Source: Seminavis robusta (taxonomy: Eukaryota; Bacillariophyta; Bacillariophyceae; Naviculales; Naviculaceae). From it: a DNA stretch of 64,000 nt. The notes beneath the pieces are model-generated. The model was not told the DNA's origin, searched no databases, and was given only the letters and a program-made list of their open reading frames with translations. Where the stretch lies: positions 39,647 through 103,646 of the forward strand of contig CAICTM010000162.1 in the NCBI GenBank assembly GCA_903772945.1. Direction: 5' to 3'. Both the position numbers and the translations under genes were made by a program. Of this stretch, positions 31,201 through 41,890 are shown piece after piece (position 1 is the first letter of the stretch; each line of letters begins with the position of its first letter).

Positions 31201-31700
31201 ACTTAGCTGCTGCTTTGGATGGTGATGGTGATGATGATGATGATAACGACTTGCTTGCCAAGTACATGGAGGGCATCAATGATTCGAGCTATGCAAGGAC
31301 CAACAAGTTGTGCCTTGGCATCGAGAGAACAGAAGGAGGGTTGTACTGCGATTGCTTCGTCGAAGAGGAAGACCCGATATGTAGACCATATGAGTCTGCG
31401 CCTGAGCCGTATTGCTGTGAAGATCAAGCAACATGCAACCATTGCGCCGAGAACGGTTGCCTTGATGAAAATTGTGTTCAGGCAGATGCTTATCCAGATT
31501 TCGACCAAATGTCGCAGACTTTTCAAGAGTACTGTGAAAGCGATGGCGCGTTCTTCTGTGACCAGATTCCCCCCAATGGATCACCTGATGTCGGAACCTC
31601 GAGTCCCTCCTCAGCGGAGTCTCCGGGTCTAGCTAGCGCAACCGAAGAGACGAACAGCACCTCCACTACAACTACTAGTAATTCCACAGGCCGCCATTGA
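28287..31700 (+). CDS. Large multi-pass membrane protein with EGF-like repeats (stramenopile family)
   Basis: Six exons are inferred: 28287-28662, 28736-28804, 28892-29093, 29182-30921, 31020-31050 and 31125-31700, giving 997 aa in one continuous frame. Donors are GTACGT, GTGAGT, GTTCGT, GTAGGT and GTGAGT; all acceptors end AG. The third donor (GTTCGT) is the weakest call, but it alone restores the frame. Helices include VFLMQSCFLILLAANLY (across exons 1-2), VVIVAQMMGMFMTVMMM and several in 29190-29600. The stretch VFLNLTGLHFLQDIDNIGFQ is characteristic of a stramenopile membrane-protein family often annotated only by its EGF motifs. A Cys-rich region carries EGF-like motifs (CACSPFFDGAKC; CFNGGTCDVTTNTCACKIG spans the 31-nt exon 5). 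The C-terminus is acidic, Cys-rich, then Ser/Thr-rich. A surface or endomembrane receptor role is possible; function unknown. Confidence 0.75.
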
Positions 31701-32273
31701 TTGAATCATGGCTGGCACCGGGGCAAGATCTTATCTGGGACGTACTCTCGCAAGGCAAGAACGTGCATACTGAGGAAGTCCCCGCAGTCTTGTCGCGCAG
31801 CTTCAGCCAGCTGCCTGCTGGCCTGCTACTACGTAGCTAGTAGTGTACCGTTCAAAGATAAAGTTAGTAGTGATTTTTCAGAAAGAAAAAGCATGCTGAA
31901 CACACTGGTAATGGCCCCTTAGCTAGCTGCTTCTTTTGGGTACTACCGGTACAGCTCAATGATTCTATGAGACGAGCGAGGACGTCAGTTTCGTAGCCTG
32001 CTATTCAAAAAGCACAGAGCAATTCCGCACGCATGGCTATCGGCACGGACGAGACCACGCAGCCGGACCGCATCTTTCGTTGCCTTCAGAGGACTTCAAC
32101 CAAAGCCGCTCGAACTCAACGGGCAGGCCGTTCTAAAACAGTCTTACGTGTACGAGGAGCTCTCAGAAGAGAAGGCATGACAACTGTATGAAAATACATT
32201 TATATTATTAACGTATACCCAGCTTGAAAGAATATGCAAAAACCACCCATAGTGAAAGAAGTATGAACAAGAT
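31701..32273. other. Convergent intergenic region
   Basis: These 573 bp lie between the EGF protein and SANT protein 3' ends. They hold a TACCGGTA palindrome at 31944-31951 and CTAGCTA motifs. No gene is recognised. Confidence 0.5.
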
Positions 32274-34244
32274 TTACGGTCCTTGATTCAACACTTGCTG
32301 CTGCAATTGCCCAAGGAGTCTCTGTAACGACTCTGGATCCATCGTCGGCGCCACAGCAGCCGGTGCCTGTGCCGGCTTTGGTTGCTGCTGGGAAGTCGAA
32401 ACCGACTGCTGCAACATGCCCAGCAAGTTCGTCGGTGCCTGCGGCATGGCCGCGGGCTGCTGCTGCTGGGCTTGTGCGGCGTGGTTGAACAACCCAGAAA
32501 GAACCGCGTCAAAATTGGGCTGTTGCTGCTGCTGTTGCGTTTGCATCATCAGTTGCTGGGAGAATGCTTGCGCGAGCGCATTGCTCAAAACGGCTTGGAG
32601 GTCAATAGTGTTTGTCTGCTGCTGCTGCTGAGGTGCTGGATTCAGCTGAATCACCATGGGCGGAAGCATGCCTGGTTGCTGCACGGCCGGTTGTGACCCG
32701 TTTGCGGCAACTAGCTGCATGAGGCCTTGCAACAACGCATTGTTGTTGGCGGTGAGTGCCGGAGGAGGTGCAGGAGCTGCATTCGAACTCAGCGTCTGGA
32801 AAAGCATACCTTCCAAATTCTGCTGGGATGCCTGTGGTTGCTGCGGGCACAGTGCCTGCTGCAGGGCGGCATTCTGCATTCCCCATTGCTGTGCCGCTGG
32901 TTGCTGAAGTTGCTGCTGGAAGGTTGCAGTGTTCGCGGGTGCTGGCGCACCAACACCATTGGGATTTGGCGGAGTCGCCTCGGGCTGACGAACCAACTGC
33001 ATGAGTTCATTCAGACCCGTTCGAGTATCCGCTGGCTGGCGAAGAGGCGTACCACCAGAGCTAGGAGCAGAGTTGGCAAGAGCAAAGAACCCTTGGAGGT
33101 TGGAAGGGGCGGAAGACTGAGCTTGCAACGCTGGTTGTGGCGCCGGTGGTAGTTGCTGCTGTCCTCGCATGCCGTTCAGTTTTTGCAGGACTGCTTGGAA
33201 ACCCATGCCCTGGGGAGGAGCGGACGCAGCAGCAACAGCGGCGACGGGAGCTCTAGGAGGTGCTTGCGCTGGGCTACCACTTGCTGCGTTATTGTGGGTC
33301 TCATACAGCGACTTCAAGAGAGTTTGGGGTGTCTCGACTGCCGGAGGGGGCATGGAAGCGGCCGCAACAGGAGGAACTGGATTGGAAGGATTCAGCTGCA
33401 ACAGCATGCGACTCGCCGCCTCTTCTTCTGCCCCCGCGGCAGGTCTTGCGGCAGGCTTGGAATCACGGCTCGCCGCCTTCTTCGCATCGTCTCCCAAATC
33501 CATGGCTTCCTCGTCGCCCGAGAGAGACGAGACAACGGAGGAATCATCCGACTTCCAGGATTGCGTCGCTGTGGCTGATCTGTCTACCTTGAGATGGGCA
33601 ACGGATGGGACCGCACTTGCCTTGGGAGGCGCCTTTTTCTGCGGTTGCTCCGTGAACTGCCCCGTCAGAGCTTGTAACCTCGATTCGACGCGCTGCATCG
33701 TCAAGAGAGCCTCTCGAAACTTGCGTTCCAATTCCAAAAGATTCTCCTGTCGAGTACACGCTTCCGGAGGTGGCAGGGTGGTCTTGGAGCGGGAGTAGGC
33801 GGCCTTCCCATTGTAGATTGGGTTCCCGTCGTACTTTTTGGACACCCGCTTTGGATTGCAGTTGAGCATCTTGGCAAGAAAGCTGCGGAGAGTGGTCCCT
33901 TCCGCAATCGGCAGCTGACCATCGTCAAACTCAGCAATCAAGCCCACCACGTACTCTTCTTCCTCCGGCGTCCAGCGACCGCTGTGCATGGGAGGTCGCT
34001 TCTTCTGATGGGCCAACACATTCGCGTTGTTGCCCGTCTTTTGTTTCACCACGCGGGCTTTCTTGGCTGTGAGTTCATTGAATCGAATCAGACAAGAGAT
34101 AGCCATCACAATTGATGAAAAAGACAAGAGAATTAAGGAAAGTCAGTGTGAGAAACACAGCTTCGGGCTCGCAGCGGACACAACAACAACAACCAACTTG
34201 GTACGGTACCTACCCGGCGCAGCTCCTTTGGTCTTGGTCTTCAT
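32274..34244 (-). CDS. SANT/Myb-like domain protein with long Gln-rich tail (putative transcription regulator)
   Basis: There are two exons on the minus strand: a 31-nt first exon 34244-34214 (ATG, MKTKTKGAAP) and 34066-32274, joined by a 147-bp intron (GTAGGT ... CACAG); the product is 607 aa. The longer uninterrupted frame at 34127 would replace the basic start by intron sequence. Residues about 35-95 form a SANT-like domain, SGRWTPEEEEYVVGLI, then EGTTLRSFLAKMLNCNPKRV and SKKYDG, a form much expanded in diatoms. A short coiled coil follows (LELERKFREALLTMQRVESRL, in part). From about 200 on, the chain is Gln/Ala/Pro/Asn-rich, like an activation domain. DNA binding is inferred from the SANT-like fold; targets unknown. 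Confidence 0.76.
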
Positions 34245-34612
34245 GATGGTCCTGTCCTTCCTTTGTCTCTATTGAAGCTTCAAAGGGATGTCCTCTTGAG
34301 CTACTCGTTCTTTTTATTACTGTGCTAACTGCAACTCTGTTTTATGAATGCGATGCTTCTTGATCAAGGACGTGTTGATGATGCAAAGTACCAGCAGGGG
34401 AAGGTAGACTATCGTTTGTGGTTGTGAGTGTGCGGTGTGATGTGTGATGCTCGTTCAAAGGGGGGAGGTTGCTCAGCGCTTTATTTCTTCGGATTGCAGA
34501 GGTGGACCTCAAGGCAATCTCATGAATGCGTTCAATTCTACGGGAGCCTGGTACTTCACAAGTCCTCCTACTCGTTTACTTAGGAAGCCTGTCAGGCGGA
34601 AGACTTGCTGCA

Positions 34613-35180
34613 ATTTTAACGCTCGGAGTCCCAAAATCTGGGAGACCCCACTCCCAGATTCTGGGAGACCCCACTCCCAGAATCTGGGAGTCTCTACAGG
34701 TAGGTGTGGTAAATATTGGGTCAGATTTCTATTTTATTCCCGCATCTACCTGAATATCCTGTCTTCCAGGAAAATGGATGCCTTTGAATTGTCGGTTGAT
34801 GGTTGATGAGTCGAGTCGTTTTATACAGATCGGAAGAAACAATGTCGATGCGTCGAGTAGTAGTCGCTTGTTGCCATCGCTTGTTGTTCTAGGAGTATTG
34901 GTCGCTTGTTGTTGCATTAGCGGTAGAGGCGGTGTCGTTCCATGGAAGAGAAGTGGTCGCTCCGTGAAGAAAGAAGCCATGGACTGAATCGATCCGTCGA
35001 CCGATCGATCGTCGCTTCCGCTTTCAAGCCTAGGCAAACAAGAGGAGCCTGTCATGGTGGTGAGTAGTAGCCTTTGTTAAGAGGAGCAGCCGCTGTAAAG
35101 AGGATACACCGGTAGCATCATCTACTGGTAGAGGTTTCGCAGGGGTGACTCCCAGATTCTGGGACTCCGAGCGTTAAAAT
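34613..35180. mobile_element. 568-bp element with 32-bp terminal inverted repeats
   Basis: The sequence at 34613-34644 (begins ATTTTAACGCTCGGAGTCCC) matches the reverse complement of 35149-35180 at 31 of 32 positions. Just inside the left end, the palindrome CTCCCAGATTCTGGGAG and its variants occur in tandem (about 34633-34691). The interior has no supported coding region. The structure suits a non-autonomous DNA transposon; no target-site duplication was identified with certainty. Confidence 0.7.
34633..34691. repeat. Tandem CCCAGAWTCTGGGAG palindromes
   Basis: AATCTGGGAGACCCC, ACTCCCAGATTCTGGGAG and ACTCCCAGAATCTGGGAG follow each other at about 23-bp spacing. They can form small hairpins and extend the left terminal repeat of the 568-bp element. 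Confidence 0.75.
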
Positions 35181-36470
35181 TTATGAATACATGTACACTG
35201 CAGATCCGCCGAAAACTGTCTCATAAATGTTCAGACGGCAGTTGTGGATGAGCACCTGCTGTTGCAGGCTGTAGGTAAGACAAAATTTAATTGGATATTT
35301 CAGGGAAATAAGGTAAACTTGTGTGCAATTGCTGCAAACAAAAAAGGGGAGACCAAAAATTGAAGTTTTGCGTCAAAAACTATTACACTATTACATGTAA
35401 CTACCCCCTTTACTATTTGATTTGGGGGAAACACACAAAGAATACTCTCAACTTCTAGAAGAAACAAGTTACTTAACAAAAGAGACGATTACTGAGACTG
35501 AATGTGCCTTTTAAATCAGCGGAAGCCACATCTACTTCGATAACTCGTATGCCGCTTTCACTGAGAGGTTTTACCGTTCTGAAGCTGGGGTGTTCTTTAT
35601 GCGCTGTTACGGTCACCCGAGAAGAAGCATGAAGAGTACGTCACTACAAGACAATTCTACCGGAGAAGTATGAGGTGGCGCCAGAGTTGCTGGGAGTAGG
35701 TACTCAATGGCCAATACTCTAGTAAACTTCCGGCAACGAACGTGGCAAGTTGTAGCATTAAAGTAGGCACCATCTGCTCTCTACACGGAGGCAATTGATT
35801 GAATCATTCCAGTAGGAGTACTGCGAGTACTAGCTAGCAGTCTATCTGATCACTGCGATGGATCCAGCCACAGTCACTGCAGAGACACAGGTTTCGTCCT
35901 CTTGTTGATAGAGTTGCCAAGCTTAAACCATGACTTGCTTTGTGAGTGAATTGATAGAGACTTGTTTACTCCTTTTGCAACAGAATATGCCACAGTACAG
36001 CTTCAACAGCCCACTAACCGCAACTTAGCTTCGAGCTTCGAGCGTCATGCATGTGTAGCATGTAGACTTCATTGCACTGTAGCCGTCCAACAGAAAACTA
36101 CGAATCCCACATTGTCACGGTGGCCAGTGGCCAGTGTCAAAACTTTCCTAACACCGGTCACGATGCAACTGTTTCCTAACACGTCAGTGGGCAACCCTAA
36201 ACGTTTGATCTTGAAAGGCGAGCCAAAGTTCAGCAGAAGGGGCAGTCAATTCTCACAACCGTTATAGAACACTGGCGAAGGGGCTGACGGGCTGACCCTC
36301 AGACTTCAGACAAATAGACAGTTCTGAGATGATGTCATCGTTTTGACTCACTCGACTACACAGGTGCTCCCGTACAGCGGACAGGCTTTGATTCTGCGGG
36401 AAAATTTGCCTTTCTCCGTCCCCCTCAAACTTCCAGAATGGCATTGAGATTCCGCATGCTCTTTCTTTAC

Positions 36471-36719
36471 CAAAGCGAAACACTGACGCATTTTCGCATC
36501 AGACAAAACCATGAGTTCCTTCAAGTCCTTGCAGGCCCGTTCCAGCGAAGAGTGGGGATTGTTGCTGCCGACAACGCCTCTGGGGTTCGGGAAGTAAAGA
36601 GGGATGCTTCTTTTGTCAAAGCGTTTCACTGACGCATATCATCTTCAGGAGAATGCGCTTCAAGGATTCAAGTGGTGCCGAAGAGTGATCGGTTCTGGCC
36701 CTTTACAGCGAAGAGTGGG
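36471..36719. repeat. Degenerate direct duplication
   Basis: CAAAGCGAAACACTGACGCA at 36471-36490 recurs as CAAAGCGTTTCACTGACGCA at 36617-36636, and CAGCGAAGAGTGGG at 36543-36556 recurs at 36706-36719. The offsets (146 and 163 bp) differ, so the copies have diverged by indels. Confidence 0.6.
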
Positions 36720-37100
36720 CATGCTTGAAGCAACGTGTTTGAGGAATGGGAGGGTCCCTCTGCAACAAATTGGGGGATCAACTTGCCCGCCTCTTTTCAG
36801 GCGCAGCCCCCGACCCCCGAGATCACAAGCAAGCAGAAACATTACAGAGGTTGACCGCTCGAGGTTCATACTCCTAAAAGTGCTCAAGAGAATGTGAAGG
36901 TTCAGCTTTGACCGACCAAAGCGATGAGGATTTGGAACCACGACGTTTTTGTAGCCTTGATGGTTGACTTGTGAGCATCTGCCAGTGCGTCCATGCTGCA
37001 TCAACTTTGGATGTGTCGTTCTAGTTTGTTCCAAGGGATTTGGCTGCTGCTTTACCAGTTAGGCGGGTATGACTCGCTATCAGGAATTGATGCCAATATT

Positions 37101-37550
37101 GCTGCATCAGAGCCCTCTAATGGAGACTCCACCCAACTGCCAAAATGCAAGGGCGCTATACTCACATTGCTTCATCTGATTTCCATTAAGAATCAGCATT
37201 CCATCTGTCCTTGTTTGCTTTCGTTTCAGTTTCATCTGTGTCACCAAGGCACAATTGTTCTGGAAGAATGTTACCATCGTCTTTCTAGGGATTCTATAGA
37301 TTGGGTAGGTAAAGATGATGTCCACCGGTTTTGATATTTTCGCTGCATCAGAGCCCATGTAATGGAGACTCGACTCCACCTAGTTGGCAAATGCTTACCT
37401 TCAATCTGATAATTTCCATACACAATCAGCATCCGATCTGTCGTTGCTTGCATTCGTTTCAGTTTTCAACTGTGCCAACCGAGGCATAGATGTTCTGGAA
37501 ACGTGTCACAGTCGCTTCTCAAGGGATTATGTAGATAGGTGTAGTTGTAG
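37101..37550. repeat. Degenerate tandem duplication, unit about 240 bp
   Basis: The segment starting GCTGCATCAGAGCCC at 37101 recurs at 37342. Matching blocks follow in the same order: TAATGGAGACTC, AATCAGCATYC, ATCTGTC, ATTCGTTTCAGTTT or TTTCGTTTCAGTTT, TGTTCTGGAA and AGGGATT. The copies differ by many substitutions and small indels, implying an old duplication. Confidence 0.7.
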
Positions 37551-38481
37551 GCTATGGAAGCTAGCTATTATCCTCGTCAGACTAGCTAGCTATTCCCCGG
37601 TTTTAACCATGAACCGTCGGTGGGAGATTTGTCGGATGCTACGTCATTCGTTTGACGTAAGGGCTGATCAGGACGAAACCAAACGAAGGAATCGAATAGC
37701 AAAAAAACCTTGTCCCATGAAGCGACAGACAAAATGTCTAAGGCACCAGTTAGAGAAGGATCCGTGCTCAACGTCCCTAGGGTACCCAAAACTTCTGGTC
37801 ATCCAACCATCCAACCCTGCAATAGCTGAGGTTTTCCCCTTGAAAACGACAGGAAACACACGATCATAGTGCCTCACTCGTTTGATGTGCGACAAAGCTC
37901 ATCACGAGGAATCTCTTCTTGTGACAAGCAAACAAACAAAATGCCTTGTCAATGAAGGGACGGATCAGTGTCTGGCTCTGCATCGGATATGGTATCTGGT
38001 CCTCAGTTCATTGGAATCAAGAGGTTCTCAACATCCCTGTACTGGTATCTTCTTTCTAGTCATCTCTTCCATCCTCTGTCAAGGACACCACAAGAAGCAG
38101 GAGATCAGCTTTGGATGCCAAGCTACAGAAAACAATGCAGAGACACAGCTTTCAACAAGATTGGATCTTGAGGAAAAGCTACAGTTTCTAATCACGTCCT
38201 AGACTAGCCACGGGACATTGGTTCTGTACCAATACACTATTAATAATATTTTTATTTTACAGCATTGGATCCTATCATTCTCACCAGGTGCTTGAAGGGA
38301 CCAACCGGTGCGTGCCGTTTTTGGAAGAGCACGATGAACAACCCAAAGTATCCCCCTTTGAGACACTGCAGTGGCTAGATATTCTCCGGAGATCTCTCTC
38401 TGTTGTGGCTTCATCGGTAGCATTCTAGCACTCTTTGCGCAGATTTGAGTTGCAAACTGCGAACAACAAAACAAAAAGAGC

Positions 38482-39663
38482 ATGAATCCTCGTGTGATTG
38501 TATCATTTGCACTGCTTTGGGTGGACCTTCTAGTAGCCCCCATGGATGCAATGCATGCCAACCATTGGGGTCATTTGCCTGATCAACTCGCCTACTTTCC
38601 TTCGTCATCTTCAGAATCAGATGATGAAGATTCTGACGATGATGGATACTACGATAGTTTCAAGGAGGAGTGGAGAACTATTTCTGCCAATTCAACTCGT
38701 CGTGTCTTTAACTTTGGGGTGGGAAGTTTGACCAGCTACGGTTCTCGACAACACACAGTTGATCCAGTCATGCCAGAGCCTCCACCTACCATCGCACCAG
38801 CATACCCCGATCGAGTCCACGGCATTGTACGAGAGCTTGGTGCGTGCTATCATTGGGCAGCTGCCAGTGCGAGGCCATGTTTCCCAGACAGAGACAACTG
38901 CACTGTGCCTGTTGTAGGGGTGTTTTTCGAGATATACGAGGAGGAATGGCCCAGGTTTCGAGACCGTGAAAGCAACTATGACTTGCTGGAAATCACCCCC
39001 AGTTTTCCACTCCCTCGAGGACTGGATCCCGATGCCTACTTCTTCGCTTGGGGGAACCTGTCAAGCAGTGGGGAATCACCACAATGTAACAACAAATGGA
39101 GCCCATGGGGCAAGTCTGTCGTATCGACGGCTTACTGGGATTACATGATTGGAGGATTACTGGCGTGGGATGGGCAGTTGTTGGACTCGGGGAGATTCAC
39201 TTGGGACCTCATCGCCGAACTGGACTTGCTGGACGACATGGCATCCAAAGCGTATCAAGTACCGAGTATACCATTGGCGGAACGCCGAAGGTTGGCCGTG
39301 GATTTTGTAAGATCGACAAAGCACTCCTCCAATCTGCCCTGGGTCGACGATCGCAAATGCCCATTCTCGGGTGACTCCAACGTGACACCACTATCCAATC
39401 TTTCAGAGAACGTCCTGGCAACGGGGCCCACAGCCGAGGCGATTGGAACCGTCTCCCCTCCCTTTTCCAAAGAATTCCACGACTATGTCGATGCCATTTT
39501 AGTGGAAGGAGGGTGGGAGCACGGAGCACTCAATAGCATCCATGATCGAATCGACGCCTGCCAAAAGTATCATGGCTTTCCCGATCGCTCGGATTGGACG
39601 AGAAATCCGTATTACGAAGATATTCGCCTCTTCTCCAAATTGGTCGCACAAGTGGAGGTTTAA
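38482..39663 (+). CDS. Secreted gamma-glutamylcyclotransferase-like protein
   Basis: A single exon of 393 codons runs from ATG at 38482. A signal peptide (MNPRVIVSFALLWVDLLVAP) is followed by a very acidic Ser/Asp/Glu tract (about 40-58). Residues about 73-180 carry the GGCT/AIG2 hallmarks: FNFGVGSLTSYGSR (substrate-binding Y/F-G-S-L loop), RVHGIVREL, then VVGVFFEIYEEEW and RDRESNYDLLEI, whose Glu corresponds to the catalytic base region (RExxY). The C-terminal half is unassigned and contains several potential N-glycosylation sites (NLSS, NVTP, NLSE). GGCT-fold enzymes cleave gamma-glutamyl amines or glutathione; a secreted or ER form with this large extension is unusual. The fold call is motif-based, activity inferred. 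Confidence 0.66.
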   Translation: MNPRVIVSFALLWVDLLVAPMDAMHANHWGHLPDQLAYFPSSSSESDDEDSDDDGYYDSFKEEWRTISANSTRRVFNFGVGSLTSYGSRQHTVDPVMPEPPPTIAPAYPDRVHGIVRELGACYHWAAASARPCFPDRDNCTVPVVGVFFEIYEEEWPRFRDRESNYDLLEITPSFPLPRGLDPDAYFFAWGNLSSSGESPQCNNKWSPWGKSVVSTAYWDYMIGGLLAWDGQLLDSGRFTWDLIAELDLLDDMASKAYQVPSIPLAERRRLAVDFVRSTKHSSNLPWVDDRKCPFSGDSNVTPLSNLSENVLATGPTAEAIGTVSPPFSKEFHDYVDAILVEGGWEHGALNSIHDRIDACQKYHGFPDRSDWTRNPYYEDIRLFSKLVAQVEV

Positions 39664-40180
39664 GCTGGGGCCCGTGCTTACGTATATGACCAGGACTTTT
39701 GAATATGCCATCTGTGGTAGTCGTGCTTTGGTCTTTCTGGAGCAACCAGGGCAATGGCAAACATCTGCAGCAGCTTACAATCTACCTCAGTAACTTCCCC
39801 TGTTGCTGGCCTCCAGCTAGGTACCTGGTACCGGTTTATTTACCGGCACGACAAGAACACTTTTTGCTGCAAGGAATGACAGTTCTGCTTGTGGTCAGGC
39901 CTACCAAATAATTCAATTACTTCCCACCTGTTTGACACCTTGTGTACTTGTGTCCACTGCATCGGTGAGGAGACCAACAGATGCTTGGCGTGCTTGGAAA
40001 CAAGTTGGCACCATGGAATTAGTCTAGAACTACAGAATTAACTTGTAAGTTTCTTTTTCTTTCTGCCCATGCAGACACAATGTGAAAACGTTGCCTTCAG
40101 CATCGGATCTACATTCACCAGCAGTAGCAAATGGTGACAGTCTTTTATTACTTCCCGGTGATTTGTTATCCAAGAGCCCA
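39664..40180. other. Convergent intergenic region
   Basis: These 517 bp lie between the GGCT-like and mTERF 3' ends. GGTACCTGGTACCGG-type sequence occurs at about 39819-39835. No gene is recognised. Confidence 0.5.
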
Positions 40181-41563
40181 TCAGTTTGCAGCCACAACTT
40201 TATCTGCAGTCTTTGATTCCACAAATATAGCCCACTTTTTTGGTGTATGCGCTGCAAGCACAAATATGGGTACCTCTGCTGCAAACCCCAACTCAACAGC
40301 TTGCTCCCACCGTGGCAATAGTCGTTTCTTCAAGCTAGCACCCAAATATGCTGGATTTCCAATCACATGTTGAAGTACCTTGTCTTCTCCATAGCGTTCG
40401 GTGTAGAACTGTAGTGTATTGTCAATGTTACTGCAGCTCACACTGAAGAGAGTCGGCAGCTTCCCAATCATATTCAAGACACCTTCTTCATCGAGTTGGA
40501 ACTTCGTTTGGAGATACTCTAGCTTTGGCTCAAGTGAGTCTTGGATACTACGACCCAACACAGAGGGAAGGCGTGAAACCACCTTTTTGGCTGTTTCATG
40601 GCCAAACCGATGCACAAGCCAGTTAAGTGTTGGCTCCAGATTCTTCTCTGGGCTCTTTCCAAGTAGGGATGGGTCCTTCCAAATAAGCTTGGCAGTTTCA
40701 CTGTCAGTAAAGTCCAGGCTTTTTTGTAGCCACTTGATTCTCAAGTCCATTGCATCCATTGAATAGCCAATGATTTCTGGCTTTTTCCCAATGACTTTGG
40801 AGATTTCCTCTGTTGTCTCCAGTTCTAACCGCTTTTGTAGCCACTCTGCCTTTTCAGCCAAACCAGCCAAACTGTCTGTGTTGTTCGACAACAAAAGATA
40901 TGGATATGTCTTTAACACTTTGGAGAGGAGCTTTGGATTTGTCATGTTGAGTGTTTCTTGAAACCAATCCAGTGTTGGCTGCAGAGTGTCATGGATGGAA
41001 AGGCTCAAGAGAACTGGTTTTTTGGACACAACCTTCAAAAGCTCCTTCCGATTCCACCCAAATGTCTCCTGCATCCAATCTAATTTTTCCCTCAATGTGG
41101 ATGCTTGAAAACCCAATAACAATGGTTGTCTTTTGATGATTGCTTTCAGTGTTGCTTGGTCCGAATGGAGGTGTTGTTGCAGAAAGTCAATGGTGCCCAA
41201 AGCATTGTCGGTTGTTGTTGTTGTTGTTGTGAAATTGAAAAGTGTTTGCAGATGTTTCAGGGTAGTATCAATTTCAGTGTCTGTCATTCCAAGGCGTTCT
41301 TGGATGGTTACCCTCCCAGCATCATCTTCTGTTTCGACAGTTCTTTTTGGTCTTGAATGCAAACAGGTACTACTAGAAGTACCCAATGCTGGTGTGTAAC
41401 TTCCCAACAAGACATGATGACGGCAGCTTCGTCTGTGACTGTTGTGACCATCATCATACCGGTGCTCCTGCGGCCCTCTACATGTACCTGCTACTAGAAA
41501 GCCATGTGCTGTGTTTCCTCCTTGAAGGAACAAGAAAAGGAAGGAGCCCAGAATCGACAACAT
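40181..41563 (-). CDS. Plastid-targeted mTERF-family protein
   Basis: A single exon of 460 codons runs from ATG at 41563-41561. The N-terminus is a signal peptide with Phe in an ASAFAP-like site (LFLFLQGGNTAHGFLVAG), followed by a basic, acid-poor segment, indicating plastid targeting. Residues about 120-440 are a chain of mTERF helical repeats of about 35 residues, each with the proline/leucine signature: KRQPLLLGF, SKKPVLLSLS, KTYPYLLLS, GKKPEIIGYS, WKDPSLLGKS, SRLPSVLGRS, GKLPTLFSVS and GNPAYLGAS. mTERF proteins bind organellar nucleic acid and act in transcription termination, intron splicing or ribosome assembly. A (Thr)n run lies at about 112-118. The target is unknown. Confidence 0.88.
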   Translation of the reverse strand: MLSILGSFLFLFLQGGNTAHGFLVAGTCRGPQEHRYDDGHNSHRRSCRHHVLLGSYTPALGTSSSTCLHSRPKRTVETEDDAGRVTIQERLGMTDTEIDTTLKHLQTLFNFTTTTTTTDNALGTIDFLQQHLHSDQATLKAIIKRQPLLLGFQASTLREKLDWMQETFGWNRKELLKVVSKKPVLLSLSIHDTLQPTLDWFQETLNMTNPKLLSKVLKTYPYLLLSNNTDSLAGLAEKAEWLQKRLELETTEEISKVIGKKPEIIGYSMDAMDLRIKWLQKSLDFTDSETAKLIWKDPSLLGKSPEKNLEPTLNWLVHRFGHETAKKVVSRLPSVLGRSIQDSLEPKLEYLQTKFQLDEEGVLNMIGKLPTLFSVSCSNIDNTLQFYTERYGEDKVLQHVIGNPAYLGASLKKRLLPRWEQAVELGFAAEVPIFVLAAHTPKKWAIFVESKTADKVVAAN

Positions 41564-41890
41564 TGTTGTTGTTGGCTTGATGAGCCCTCCTGAAGATCGG
41601 CTTTTCGGGAAAATGTGTGGTGCCGATGGTCGTTGTGGTGACTGGTGTCACGAGCGGGACTACCGTAAAAGATCTCGGGTCTCGGATCTTTGATGCGGTC
41701 GAAGGAGCAGCCTTTGAGAATGCGAGGCCATTGTTGCTTGTTGGATGTCGGAAAGAAGGAAAGGAAGCGACCAAAGACTTGAAAGAGGAAACAAAGAGTC
41801 AGCTAGACTAGTCTACTGGTATGACCTTATTATGTAGCTGAGAGCCACAGACAATGGTTTGCTGCCAGGTGAAACACGTCAAGGTTTGAC
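41564..41890. promoter_or_regulatory. Divergent promoter region
   Basis: These 327 bp separate the mTERF (-) and exostosin (+) starts. A minus-strand frame (41478-41774) overlaps it but has no support. No defined motif was recognised. Confidence 0.45.

Larger units (their letters stand above)
34245..38481. other. 4.2-kb gene-free, repeat-rich block
   Basis: No convincing gene is seen in this block, by far the longest such gap in the window. It contains a 568-bp inverted-repeat-bounded element (34613-35180), a degenerate direct duplication (36471-36719), a degenerate duplication of about 210 bp (37101-37550), and AT-rich DNA near 35280-35420. Frames up to 161 codons occur, but they show stops, poor starts and no domains. 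It may be a graveyard of decayed mobile DNA, or hold long UTRs or noncoding RNA. Confidence 0.6.

Noticed and set aside
33169-33798. 209-codon frame antisense to the SANT-like gene
   Set aside because: Composition mirrors the Gln/Ala-rich coding strand; no start or domain support.
34067-34127. ATG-less extension of the SANT exon 2 frame to 34127
   Set aside because: A 31-nt upstream exon with ATG at 34244 joins in frame by good splice sites and gives a basic N-terminus; the extension is intron sequence.
34633-34691. Regularly spaced palindromes suggesting a CRISPR-like array
   Set aside because: Only three units with no distinct spacers, in a eukaryotic genome; better explained as part of a transposon end.
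36348-36629. 93-codon minus frame in the gene desert (contains CKDLKELMVLSDAKMRQC)
   Set aside because: Its neighbouring diverged copy carries stops and there is no known domain; it is treated as part of a decayed duplication rather than a gene.
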